Shown piece after piece: positions 22,273-32,581 of a stretch of DNA of 64,000 nucleotides. The first letter of the stretch is position 1, and each line of letters opens with the position of its first letter. The position numbers and the translations under genes are program-made. The DNA is from Pseudophaeomoniella oleicola (taxonomy: Eukaryota; Ascomycota; Eurotiomycetes; Phaeomoniellales; Phaeomoniellaceae), in NCBI GenBank assembly GCA_003868215.1, contig QWDQ01000001.1:496001-560000 (forward strand). Direction: 5' to 3'. The notes beneath the pieces are model-generated. The model had not been told where the DNA came from, searched no databases, and was given only the letters and a program-made list of their open reading frames with translations.

Positions 22273-24231
22273 ATGTCTTCATCGGCTCCGAGGGGGATCA
22301 ATGCCCTCTCAAGGGTAGTATCCCTGAGCCGTTCCTTTCAATCAAGCTCTCCAATTGCGGAAGCGTCTATTGCACGCGACATAGAGGACGATACTGATGG
22401 AGATGCTGCAATTGATGATGAAGATGAAGATGAAGATGAAGAGGATGACGAGAACGTCCGGGCGTCGACATCTGGCCCTGATCTCTCCGAATACAGTTTT
22501 GCAGGTTCATACCGTCGTCCGAGTTTTACGCCTGCTGGAAATCGTGCGACAATAGTTCCACAGTTGTACTCGGAGAGAGAACCAACAAAGCAAGAAAGGG
22601 AGCTGGCGCTGGCAGAGGAGAGGAGTTTACTGCGGGATAACAATATCATACCACCCAAGCACCCGCACGAAGAACATAGAAGGGGGAGTCATTTTCTGAG
22701 AATCCCAGGAGGAGATCGCAAAGTGTCTGTGGATGGAGAGGCGGCAGCAGAAGATGGTGCAGCCGCATTACGTGCGGCCGAAACGACACCTCTTCTCGGT
22801 GACCCCACGAGGCCATATGGCGGGCAAGGTGATCCCGAGACCGTATCGAGGAAATGGGATGAAGCGGTGCAGGCTGGAAAGATCTCGACAACGTGGCAAC
22901 GAGAAGCCAAAACGATTGCTCGATACTCCGCACCGCTGATGGTAACGTTCGTTTTGCAGTATTCCCTGACCGTAGCCTCGATCTTCACTGTCGGCCACAT
23001 CTCAAGTGTTGCGCTCGGTGCCGTATCCATTGCCTCGATGACCGCCAATATCTTCGGCTTTTCCATTTACCAGGGTCTAGCAACGTCGTTGGACACGCTG
23101 TGCGCTCAGGCGTATGGTTCTGGCCGGAAGAAGCTCGTCGGCCTCCAGTTTCAGCGCATGGTCTATTTCCTGTGGGTTCTCACCATCCCCATTGGAGTTA
23201 TTTGGCTCCTCGCAGATAAGCTTCTCAATTTCATCGTGCCGGAGCCCGAGGTCGCTGCCCTCGCCGGGCTCTACCTCAAGGTGGTCCTTGCAGGTGCCCC
23301 TGGCTACGCTCTCTTCGAGGCTGGTAAACGTTACGTTCAGGCGCAAGGCCTCTTCTCCGCCTCACTCTACGTTCTGATTGTGGTTGCGCCATTTAACGCC
23401 TTCATGAACTGGCTTTTTGTTTGGAGACTTGGCATGGGTTTCATTGGCGCTCCTCTTGCTGTGGCCATATCCGACCATCTGCTTTGGATAGGTCTCTTCC
23501 TCTATGTATACTTCGTCGACGGCCGCCAATGCTGGAACGGCTTCACGAAACGGGCATTCCAGAACTGGATTCCCATGATCAAACTAGCTCTGCCGGGGTT
23601 GCTCATGGTCGAAGCTGAAGTCCTGGCCTTCGAAGTGCTAACCTTCGCCTCCTCTTATTTCGGTGTCACGGTTCTAGCCGCCCAATCCGTCCTCGCAACC
23701 CTCACATCCCTCACCTTCCAGATCCCATTCCCACTTTCCATCGCGACCTCTACACGCGTCGCCAACCTTATCGGTGCCACACTCGCCGACGCCGCCAAAG
23801 TCTCCGCCAAAGTCGGCCTCTGCTGCGCTATCGTCGTCGGCTGCTTCAACGTCATCCTCCTCTCGAGCCTCAAAGACTACATCCCCCGCCTCTTCACCGA
23901 CGACGAAGAAGTCATCGAGATCGTCAGCACCATCCTCCCCCTCTGCGCCGCCTTCCAACTCTTCGACGCCATCACCGCCAACTGCAACGGCATCCTGCGC
24001 GGCATCGGCCGCCAGGAGATCGGCGGCTACGTCCAGCTGTTTTGCTACTACGTCATCGCCATGCCCATCAGTTTCGGCACCGCCTTCGGTGCCGGCTGGG
24101 GTCTGTGGGGTCTTTGGACCGGCGTCGCCCTCGCGTTGGGGCTCGTCGGAGCTTTTGAGGCCTGGTTCATTAGCAAAACGAGTTGGGAACGTAGCGTCGA
24201 GGACGCCAGGAGGAGAAACGAGTCCGCTTGA
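22273..24231 (+). CDS. MATE-family multidrug/toxin exporter (652 aa)
   Basis: Intronless, 652 residues. The first ~215 residues are cytosolic and disordered, with an acidic run at about residues 43-58. The MATE core follows with about twelve helices: SAPLMVTFVLQYSLTVASI, then LATSLDTLCAQAYGSG after TM2, a classic fungal/plant MATE signature. Later ATSTRVANLIGATLAD and NCNGILRGIGRQEIGGYVQL mark the second half, and the protein ends in a short Arg-rich tail. MATE proteins export organic cations or metabolites by H+ or Na+ antiport at the plasma or vacuolar membrane. The long acidic N-terminal extension is usual for ascomycete members. Substrate unknown. The start ATG fits the CT-rich leader. 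Confidence 0.93.
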   Translation: MSSSAPRGINALSRVVSLSRSFQSSSPIAEASIARDIEDDTDGDAAIDDEDEDEDEEDDENVRASTSGPDLSEYSFAGSYRRPSFTPAGNRATIVPQLYSEREPTKQERELALAEERSLLRDNNIIPPKHPHEEHRRGSHFLRIPGGDRKVSVDGEAAAEDGAAALRAAETTPLLGDPTRPYGGQGDPETVSRKWDEAVQAGKISTTWQREAKTIARYSAPLMVTFVLQYSLTVASIFTVGHISSVALGAVSIASMTANIFGFSIYQGLATSLDTLCAQAYGSGRKKLVGLQFQRMVYFLWVLTIPIGVIWLLADKLLNFIVPEPEVAALAGLYLKVVLAGAPGYALFEAGKRYVQAQGLFSASLYVLIVVAPFNAFMNWLFVWRLGMGFIGAPLAVAISDHLLWIGLFLYVYFVDGRQCWNGFTKRAFQNWIPMIKLALPGLLMVEAEVLAFEVLTFASSYFGVTVLAAQSVLATLTSLTFQIPFPLSIATSTRVANLIGATLADAAKVSAKVGLCCAIVVGCFNVILLSSLKDYIPRLFTDDEEVIEIVSTILPLCAAFQLFDAITANCNGILRGIGRQEIGGYVQLFCYYVIAMPISFGTAFGAGWGLWGLWTGVALALGLVGAFEAWFISKTSWERSVEDARRRNESA

Positions 24232-25117
24232 ATTATTGTCCCTGTCCGAAATCCAAAGGAAACCCAGAAACGACAAAGGTGGGGGCTGAAAGGCAGGGTA
24301 AACGAATCAGAAGAAGAAGAACGGATGGATGGATGGGCGGACGGCAGGATATGTCAAACAAAAACACAAGGACGGACGGACGGATGGATGGATGGACCAA
24401 AAAAAAAACAAAACCAGATCACTATCCAGGCAAATCATCTTGGATTTATATATATATATTTGGGATTCGGGGATTTGGAATATATACTTATATATACTGC
24501 AGGCAGCAAATGTATACTACGTTACCTATTTAAGCAAAATTAAGATATTTTCCCTTTTTGTTTTCTCATCTTCTTCCTCTCTCTCATTTCATCAGACATA
24601 TATTAACTACCTACCTTACATACCTACACAATTACTTTCCTTACTTGCTTGCTTGTTTATTTGCACAGAGCAGACCAGATCAGAAACACAGTCTAAGATG
24701 TATGATATATACATATATACTCTCTGATCTACATATGTATAATGTATATAGCCAAGCTGAGCAACCTCCTTTGTCTGTCCCATCCTAAAACGACAAGGCA
24801 GGCTGTTTGGTGGACGGATTTTGAACAGATCGTGTGAATAAGGTATGTAAGACCATCTCCCGGACATAACACCCTCCCTTCGTCCCCTTTCGAACAGGAA
24901 AAAAAAAAGAAACCGCCTTGAAAACGCCATGCCATGCAGATCAGGAAGTTGCACTCTGAGCACCTGAGAAAAAAGAGGTATATGACTGTTTTGGCCACAA
25001 ACCATGAGATAAACAGGGAGATAAGGGTAATTTCGTAACCTAGAGGCCGCCGTCGCTTGTGATAATCCTGCGCGAGATATATTGTTTTATTATTGGGGGA
25101 AAACCGAACAGATTCTA
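24232..25117. other. Intergenic with simple repeats, no gene seen
   Basis: Between the MATE 3' end (+) and the SNARE 3' end (-). It holds GATGGATGG/GACGGACGG runs at 24322-24395 and AT-rich ATATATATA tracts near 24450 and 24710. The overlapping short frames here are low-complexity artefacts. Confidence 0.6.
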
Positions 25118-25936
25118 CTACTTCAAGATAACAATCAGGAGCACCAAGATGACGATCAGGATGATGATGGTGGTCATGCCCCAGTTCTGACTCGCTTTTT
25201 TGCTGACCCCTCTCAACCGTCGCTTCGCTCCATCGAGTCTGCTTTGATGTCGTTCGACGCCCTCATCGACTTCATCGAGTAAGGCGATCTGGCCTTCTAG
25301 CTCGTCACCGATCTGCATGCTGAGATGTCGTTGTCGGCCGATCGATTCGCCTAATCTGTCTAGTTGGTCATCTTGTTCTTGGAGGACTTGCTGATGATAG
25401 GTGTGGATTTGAGTGTTGGTCATGTCGGCGGTAGGGTCGGGGGAGGGGGCTCGATCTTCATCCGTGTAGCGAGAGGGGAATAGCGCAGCGCGGCTCGGGT
25501 CGTCGTCTTCAGAGTTGGCAGTGGATGGGTTGTCGCGGAAGCGAACTGACTTGGATAGATCGCCTTTGGTACGAGTGCTGGATGATTTGAGAGATGAGTT
25601 GGCGCCTGTTGGAGGGACTGAATTGGCAGTTTTGAAGTCGGAAGCTAGAGATGGATCATTGGGAGAAACGAGAGTTGCAGACGCCGTGGATGATGGGTTG
25701 TCGCCGTGAAATTGGCGTGAGAGATCATTGTATTGGTTGCGAACATTCGTCAATTGGTCCGAGTCGGGGTCGGATGAAGAGAGCTTATCGATGCCTTCAC
25801 GTAGCGACTCGAGAGAACGAGAGATATGCGCATCTTGCGAATTTGGTTCAAGGTTCAGAGAAACAGCACGTTGCCGTTCAAGAAGGGAGAGCTTGATGTG
25901 ATCTGCCAGAAGGAACAGCTGCGTAGGATTCGACAT
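25118..25936 (-). CDS. SYN8: Qc-SNARE, syntaxin-8 / Syn8-like (272 aa)
   Basis: Single exon, 272 residues. The C-terminus is the diagnostic part: a SNARE coiled-coil from about residue 185 (QVLQEQDDQLDRLGESIGRQ ... GDELEGQIALLDEVD), with the central-layer Gln in the GQIALLDEVD segment. A linker ends in SQNWG and a tail anchor of about 20 hydrophobic residues (MTTIIILIVILVLLIVILK) finishes the protein. Length and layout match Syn8/syntaxin-8 Qc-SNAREs, which act in endosomal and trans-Golgi membrane fusion. The middle region is Ser/Pro-rich and disordered. The N-terminal ~90 residues probably form the regulatory helical bundle. Confidence 0.9.
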   Translation of the reverse strand: MSNPTQLFLLADHIKLSLLERQRAVSLNLEPNSQDAHISRSLESLREGIDKLSSSDPDSDQLTNVRNQYNDLSRQFHGDNPSSTASATLVSPNDPSLASDFKTANSVPPTGANSSLKSSSTRTKGDLSKSVRFRDNPSTANSEDDDPSRAALFPSRYTDEDRAPSPDPTADMTNTQIHTYHQQVLQEQDDQLDRLGESIGRQRHLSMQIGDELEGQIALLDEVDEGVERHQSRLDGAKRRLRGVSKKASQNWGMTTIIILIVILVLLIVILK

Positions 25937-27128
25937 GATGGATTGCCGACGAAGGAGATGAAGCGACCGAGAGTCGCAGCTGGCCTCGACGTAGTCGGCA
26001 GGTTATTATAGTCGTTAAGGAAATGCCTTGCCGGGGTACATGTATCAGTAACAGTAGAGTCCTCTGATAGAGTGTTATATATGGAAACACAGATCGAGGA
26101 ATACGACTTTCAAGGGATCGGTGATCATTGACCATTGAGAAACTGTTAATACCTGCCACAGCCGCGACTGATCCGATGACAGATGCGGAGACTACAAGAT
26201 TCTGCCGAACCTCACCCCGTTCGGGTCAGGCGGTGATCCTCTACTTATCACGACTTTATTTGTTATTTGTTCCCAGATTCGTACATTCTCTCATATATCG
26301 TAGAGTACAAAAAGGCAATCAAATTATATTATCTATTTATTATCAGCTGAGATTTGCCCATGATCTCGACTCCGTCATAGGCATCTATATATGCAGTAGA
26401 CAGACACCCGTGGTCGGTCTCTCTTAATACACTGCGTATTTCTCTTCAACAACTATCCATCACATGCCTACATGCTGTAGAACCTCGTAGTGCAGCATGG
26501 TTCCGCCAGATCTGGCGACTTCGACATCGGCCACCAATTGTCTATGGGACTTTGGTTGCTGACAGACAAGTTCACTGGTTTCGTGGAATCTAACCTTACG
26601 CAAACTTCACATCTGGCCAGCAGGCTCAGCCAGTCAGACATAGGTATTCACAGTTGCCTATTGGTTTCGCACTATAGCATATTGCAAGTTCTTGCCACAG
26701 CGTTCGCTTATCGTGTACCATTTTTTTGCGATCTATTTCCTTCGTTTGCTCTTGATAGTACATGTATACATCGTTTAACAATTTCCCTCTTGGTTCAATG
26801 TCCTTCGGCGCAGATGGTCATCATCGCCGCGCATTCCACACTTTCTCACAATTTTAAAGGCTCATGCTTGCCACCGCCTTCCGCCCCTTCGAATAAGCAA
26901 CGAATTGATTCTGCTTCAAGAAGCGAACCGCACCAAACCGCCGTTCGAAGAACGGCTATCTGGAGGCAAAGTAGGAGGATGGGATTTCTGATTTGCACTT
27001 GCGATCAAAGGCAAATTTAAAGGGTTAGCTGACCATTCATTCTACCGCGCGTGCGACAACCTCTTGCCAGGATCTTCTTCTGTTCATGCAAGCATACAAA
27101 AGCCCAAAGAGAGAAACTTAGGATGAAC
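25937..27128. other. Intergenic, no gene seen
   Basis: 1.2 kb between the SNARE promoter and the small membrane-protein gene. Reading frames of 99 and 176 codons occur but show no protein-like composition, start context or splice logic. I regard them as chance. Confidence 0.5.
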
Positions 27129-27368
27129 TCACTTCCCAACCGCCTTCCTCACAACGAACCAAGCAGCAGTGCCCACGATAGCCAGTTTGAGCAGTGCTCC
27201 TAAACGGCGACCTCCTCCACCACCACCGTGAAAGTGAGGACGACGGAGATCATACCGATGACGACGATAGTGGTTATGTCTGTCGAAGAAGAAGAAAGGC
27301 TGTTGTTGTTGTTGTCGTTGTTGGTGAGAGACGCGGCCTGCTGCGGCTGCACCTGCGAGCGAACTCAT
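27129..27368 (-). CDS. Small His/Gly/Arg-rich single-pass membrane protein (79 aa)
   Basis: One exon of 79 residues from a genuine ATG. The layout is MSSLAGAAAAGRVSH, a Gln run, four Phe, a His/Arg/Tyr-rich stretch, a Gly6 run, then one hydrophobic helix (LGALLKLAIVGTAAWFVV) with a basic end RKAVGK. This resembles short conserved ascomycete proteins of unknown function with one C-terminal membrane helix. CAA and GGT repeats in the DNA explain part of the composition, so a chance ORF is possible. The helix followed by a short basic tail suggests a real tail-anchored protein. Confidence 0.5.
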   Translation of the reverse strand: MSSLAGAAAAGRVSHQQRQQQQQPFFFFDRHNHYRRHRYDLRRPHFHGGGGGGRRLGALLKLAIVGTAAWFVVRKAVGK

Positions 27369-27905
27369 GGTCCTTTTGTATATTCAGAAAACGTAGCTAG
27401 TTGTTAATTTGGTGATGGTTTATGATGTAGAGATAAGAAGCAGAAGAAAAAGAAAAAAAAACCGAGTCGATTCTCTAGGCACCTAGGCAGACAATATATG
27501 GGAGTTTAAGAACGAACAGAAGAGGAGAAGTAGATTGTCGTGATGGACGTGGAGGCCGATTAAATATGAGGAAGGCATTTCGGGGATAAGAACATTCAAA
27601 CCTGTCTTTAAGGACCGAAAACACCGACCTCTCTCTCGAGGGAATATGTCTGCCTACCTAGATAGGTACCTATCTATCCTACCTACCCTACCTACAATAT
27701 TTTTCATCTAACATAATATCATTAATTTATTCTCCTTCTTCTTCTTCTTCTTCTTCTTCATCTTCTTCTTCTTCTACAAGTCTGCCCCCTTGCCAAGGCG
27801 TGGGTACATACATAATTACAATCAATCCCTAGGTAATAACAAACATGTATTTTCTTTTCTTTTCTTCTTTTCTTCTTTTCTTCTTTTCTTCTTTCTTTCT
27901 AATTA
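27369..27905. other. Intergenic with microsatellites
   Basis: Contains a CTT/TTC trinucleotide run at about 27733-27775, a TTTTCTTC-type run at about 27848-27900 and several TACCTACC/TAGGTACC motifs near 27655-27695. The right end abuts the last exon of the Zn2Cys6 gene. No gene. Confidence 0.6.
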
Positions 27906-30580
27906 CTACCAATCCAAACTATCCGAAGTTTCTAAAACCCCCGAAGGAAAGAATAATAGATTTGATATATCGAAAGAAGTGGTCGGATCCTGTGTTTTGG
28001 AAAGGAGAGAAATGGGTTGGTTAGATGGTCAGGGGATACATACGATGGAAAACGGGGAGAGGGAAGGAAACGAGAAACTCACAAAAGCGTCGTCGTTGAT
28101 TCCAAAGTTCACGTCTGATGCTGGGAGGTAGGCATCTGTGGATAGTGGTGGATTCACATCACCATTCGCAAGGCTGCTACCACCACCACCACCACCGTTG
28201 AGCGTCGTAGTAGACTGATCTGATGCACGCGAGCTTTGTCGCAGCAGCAACTCATAGCATTTCGCAAGACTTTCCCTGACCGTCTCATAGACAGCAGGTC
28301 TGACGGGCCGGCCAGACTCGAGGGCACGGGTCAGACTCAGTATAGCTGCGAGAAAAGTGAAGCATTTCAGACTGGGATTTCCTACCAGCGCGATGATCTG
28401 CAGCAATTGGTCGCGGATGTGTTCTAGACGGTGCAATAGGGGGCAACGGTTGGTTTGGGCGAGTTGGGTTAGAGGGTCGGCGATGAAGGGGGGAGAAGAA
28501 GTAGAAGAGTCCGAGGACCGTGTTACGGCTTCCTCTTCGAGTTGCGTGATGATTTCTAAGCCAAGAGCGGTGATCACGTCTAGACGCAGGGGGCCCTTGA
28601 AAGAGCCTCTGCCTACGATGATCAGACGGGATAAATCGTCCAACGTGTCGGATGGAAGGTTGAGGCGCTCGGCATACGATGTGATCACCATGCAGGACTC
28701 GAGACACACCTTCCGGGACATGTAAAACCGTGGATCTTTGCGAGCCTGGATCATGAATGGGCGGTGCAGAAACAAGATATACTGATGCAAGTACAGATGG
28801 AAGAACCTGAGATGGAAATCATCTGTCTGGATACGAAGACTTGGTTCCTGTCGATCAGATGGACTCTGATGGCTGGAGGAGGAGTGGAAAAAAGTGGTTA
28901 TGTCGCGACATGCAGAGCGTAGTTCATTTCCAAGCCTTAATGCAACCTCGTATGACTGCTCCTGACGATTGTTATTGTTCAGGAATCGAACCACTTCCAT
29001 TCGCACCGGAAGAGACTTGAGGAGCAAGATTTGAACAGACGAATCTGTCAGATGGTGACCAGGATGTGGTACAGGACGTGCCTTACTGTTCAGTTCGATA
29101 TCATGGTCATTTACATTCAACGGCGTCGTGCGATCAAAGTCCTGCAAAATAGAAGGTAATGGCATAGCGTAGTCTAGAGAAGACATGACAGTAAGTTCTG
29201 TGATAGTTGTCCATAGCCGATTTCGCATTTCGACTTGGTATGCCGAGAGTGCAGGGAAAAGATCGGGGTTGCGGTGTAGTCCCATTGCCACGGCCATGTG
29301 TAGCAACGATCCCGCCGATAACCAGCTCATACCCGGAACGTTGTTTGCGTGACGGGCCAGTATCAGGAGACAGCCTACTTGCAGTCCGTCCAGATTGGCG
29401 GTCGACTTTTCCGAGGGCCCGGTGAGCCACCATTGAGCGGCATATATCCAGGTGTGTGCGAGACGGTGGAGGCGGGGCCATTCGCTTCGATCGGGGTAGA
29501 AGGCAGTACCCAGAGCGAGGAACAACACCAGTTTCATCAAGAAATGGGTGGGGGTAGACTGAGTCTGGCTCCACAGCTGACGATATTGTTCCCAGAAGGT
29601 TGGCATATGGGTGATGCGGTAGATGGGCTCGAATGTACGGAAATAACCATCGATCAGGACATCACATATTGGCTGTGTGGGAAGCGTGCCCAGCAAATCT
29701 GGGACTGGGTCGTTAAGTTGAACCGATTCCTGCTTCTTGATAGTCTGCCGGAGACGTCGACAGTCTTTGAAGAGCTTGGTGAATTGTACATTGGCATCTA
29801 CATTCTGGAAAATAGGCTCGACTTCTTTGGCATCGAATTCACCAATGACTTGGAGCTGTTGATTGCACGTTGATCAGCAACTATGCTTGTTAGATTAACG
29901 GACACAGTACACCTTACTTTCTCAGCTGTATGTAGCCAGTGGCTAGGACCAAAGAGCTTCGTCTTCTCGGCAGTGATACGCAGACGAGGTAGGGTGGCAG
30001 GAATGGAACAGCCATTGCTCAAAGCGTTGCCATGAGCAGAATCTGACACCTTTTCTTCGGCACCAAGGACTCGGCCATGAAGGTGGTGCAGTGACTGAGA
30101 AGTGCTGGGGTTGGAGGCAGCTGGGCCGACTGCCTGCGAAGGACCTGACTGGGAAGGACCGGACAGTTGTTCTTCTAAACGCCGAAGCCGATGCTGCAGG
30201 TCTTGTATGACATCTCTCTGCTGCTGAAGCTCACCATGCTCTGCCAGTTGTGTTGAGTCATTCAGGTGGGTTTGGGTCTGCAGGTCAGAACGTGCTGGGG
30301 TTGCACCTAGCGTTTGCTGCGCGCCTGGCTGAAAGACTGTAGCATTAAAAGGGCTATCGGCAGCCGCATTTGGGATGTAGAAGCACTGCAGCGGGGCTTT
30401 CGCACGCACACATTGGTTGCAAGGAAATTCCTGGTCACAACGGACCTTGCGGCGACGACATGGGTCGCATGCTTTGGCTGGTCGCCGGCGTTTCCGCGGT
30501 GGCCGAGTGCTTGACGAGTCATGATCCTCAATCTGATCCTGATTACGATTCTCGTCCTGACGCTGCCTTGGTCCGGCCAT
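27906..30580 (-). CDS. Zn2Cys6 transcription factor with fungal_trans domain (839 aa)
   Basis: Three exons (30580-29918, 29855-28083, 27989-27906) join in phase to 839 residues. The binuclear cluster lies near residues 38-66 (ACDPCRRRKVRCDQEFPCNQ, then CVRAKAPLQC) after a basic stretch PPRKRRRP. A short coiled-coil follows (RDVIQDLQHRLRRLEEQL), typical of dimeric factors. The middle homology region starts at CDVLIDGYFRTFEPIYRITH and continues through MSWLSAGSLLHMAVAMGLH, the fungal_trans pattern. The last exon, found by a GTGAGT...CACAG intron in phase, gives a Ser/Asp-rich end (SDSLDW). The gene is divergent from an MFS transporter with 363 bases between, and a 12-bp CCG-N6-CGG palindrome lies in that gap. 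It is the nearest regulator to the RiPP cluster 8 kb away. Confidence 0.92.
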
Positions 30581-30787
30581 AACTGCCGAAAATTTGGAGC
30601 GACGAAGAAGTAAGATAGGAGATGTGATTCGAAAATACCGAGAGACGTCAGAGGTCCGGGTTTAAGGATTCGGCTCTGACCGGGAAATTGAGAATAAAAG
30701 GCCGACGCTAAATGTGCCCCTTTTTCGAAATTCCCGAAGAGGCCTCTCCCCTTTACTCTCTTAACCCCGAAACACCCGAAGCCCCCC

Positions 30788-30799
30788 CCGAATATTCGG
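30788..30799. promoter_or_regulatory. CCGAATATTCGG palindrome, candidate Zn2Cys6 operator
   Basis: A perfect 12-bp palindrome in the everted CCG-N6-CGG format lies midway between the divergent regulator (starts 30580) and MFS transporter (starts 30944). Several extra CCCGAA half-sites are packed around it at 30733-30785. Zn2Cys6 dimers recognise CGG half-sites, so autoregulation or joint control is a reasonable inference. Confidence 0.45.
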
Positions 30800-30943
30800 T
30801 AGATTGAAACGAAGTACTACAGGCATGTTCAATACACGTTGACTTTGTTTAAAAGGTCGGGCAGGATTTCTGGATGTGTAAGGAGCATTTCTGTTTTCTC
30901 ATGTTATATCTCCTTATCCCTCGCAAAGCGTTTCTCGTTCACT

Positions 30944-32461
30944 ATGACAGACGCCTCAGTCACATCGTCGTATAACTCCAGCAATTTGGAGAAGGGTCTA
31001 GGCGGTTCTTCTCCTCCTCCAGCAGCTGGGCCCCCCAAGCAGGCACCGCCATCACCAGAAGTTCCAGAAGGTGGTACCAAAGCCTGGCTGACGGTTTTCG
31101 GAGCCTCAATTGCGCTATTTGTCTCGTTCGGCTGGGTCAACTGCATCGGACTTTTCCAGGATGAGTACGAAACCAACCAGTTGAAGGCGTATTCAAACTC
31201 GGCTGTATCATGGATCACATCGATGGAATGTATGCAGAAGATCAAGAAATTTTGAGATGATTTGCGGCCCGGCTAACAGAGCCTGTTCAAAGTCTTCTTC
31301 ATGCTTTTCACGGCTCCGGTTGCTGGGAAGTTGTTTGACAGCTACGGTCCGCGTGTGCCCATCATGGTCGGATCGCTGCTGCATGTCTTCGGACTCATGA
31401 TGACCAGCCTGTCACTTAAATACTATCAATTCATGTTGAGCCAATCTGTCGTATCTGGGATTGGTTGTTCATTAATCTTCACGCCCGCCATGACAGCCGT
31501 AAGCCTTGGTCACTCCTCTCGCACCGAAAGCCTCGAACTCTCTAAGGTACTGACTCAAAATGTACAGCCTCAGACCTATTTTCGCCATAAGCGGGGGATC
31601 GCCGGGGGCTTGACCGTGGCAGGTTCATCCCTTGGCGGCGTCATCTTTCCGTTAATGGTCCAGCACCTGCTGCCGAAAGTAGGCTTCGGCTGGACGATGA
31701 GGATTTGTGCCTTCATGATCCTAGGCCTGCTTATGATTGCCAATCTCGCCATCTCGTCCAATCTGCAACATGTACCCCGTCCATTCTCGATCATGCATTA
31801 TATCGGACCTCTGCGAGAGCTCAACTTCTGCATTCTATGCGCAGCCAGCTTTTTCATGTACTGTGAGTGATGGCATACGCACGTGCACAAGGAATATACG
31901 TATGCTAAGCAATTGCACCTGTCAGGGGGCCTGTTTATCCCCTTTGACTACATTGTCACGGAAGCGGTCCATTACGGCATGTCAACGCATCTAGCATGGT
32001 CGTTAGTCCCCATCCTGAACGGCGCCAGCTTCTTCGGCCGCACCGTGCCCAACTACATCGCGGACAGGCTCGGTCGCTTCAATGTGATGATCGTCATGAC
32101 ATCTCTATCAGCCATCCTGGTGTTAGCCCTGTGGCTCCCCGCCCGTGGCAACGGAGCAATCATAACTTTTGCAGCTTCGTTCGGCTTCAGCTCCGGCGCC
32201 ATCATCGGCCTAGGACCTGTCCTGATCGCAGCCATCTCTCCGATGAAAGAGCTGGGCTATCGAATGGGTACCATCTTAGCTTTCGCTGCGGTGGGAACAC
32301 TGACGAGTCCACCGATCGGAGGCGCCATCATAGCTAAGTCGCATGATGGCAGCTATAACAATACATGTGTCTTCTCGGGGGTAAGTTTTGTACTGGGCGT
32401 CATCGGTCTGGCTACTCTGCGTATCCGTCTTGCTGGTTGGGGTATCACCGCGAAAATTTAG
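30944..32461 (+). CDS. MFS transporter, monocarboxylate-permease type (440 aa)
   Basis: Four exons (30944-31229, 31293-31498, 31568-31862, 31926-32461) join in phase to 440 residues. A Pro-rich cytosolic N-terminus leads to TM1 ([24 protein letters not shown], written in two parts). Then SWITSM joins across the first intron to [20 protein letters not shown], the typical loop 2-3 of fungal MCT-like carriers. [20 protein letters not shown] follows the second intron, another family mark. It ends GWGITAKI. The family moves monocarboxylates, riboflavin-like or secondary metabolites; substrate unknown. It is divergent from the Zn2Cys6 regulator and tail-to-tail with the ABC transporter (120 bases between stops), so these three may be co-regulated. 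Confidence 0.9.
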
Positions 32462-32581
32462 AATGATACCCCTCCGATATAGGCTTTTTCGTTTCTGCTT
32501 CTTCTCTTGAGATATCTTGTCTTTGAATTACACGATATATCGTCCTCCAAGTCCCTCTATCTCTGCGATTCTCATCATTCA

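Noticed and set aside
24240-24790. Overlapping 72-132-codon plus-strand frames
   Set aside because: They are produced by GATG/GACG and ATAT simple repeats downstream of the MATE gene; no start context or conservation signal.
26490-27020. 176-codon plus-strand frame
   Set aside because: Composition looks random, with no domain or signal, and nothing spliced onto it.
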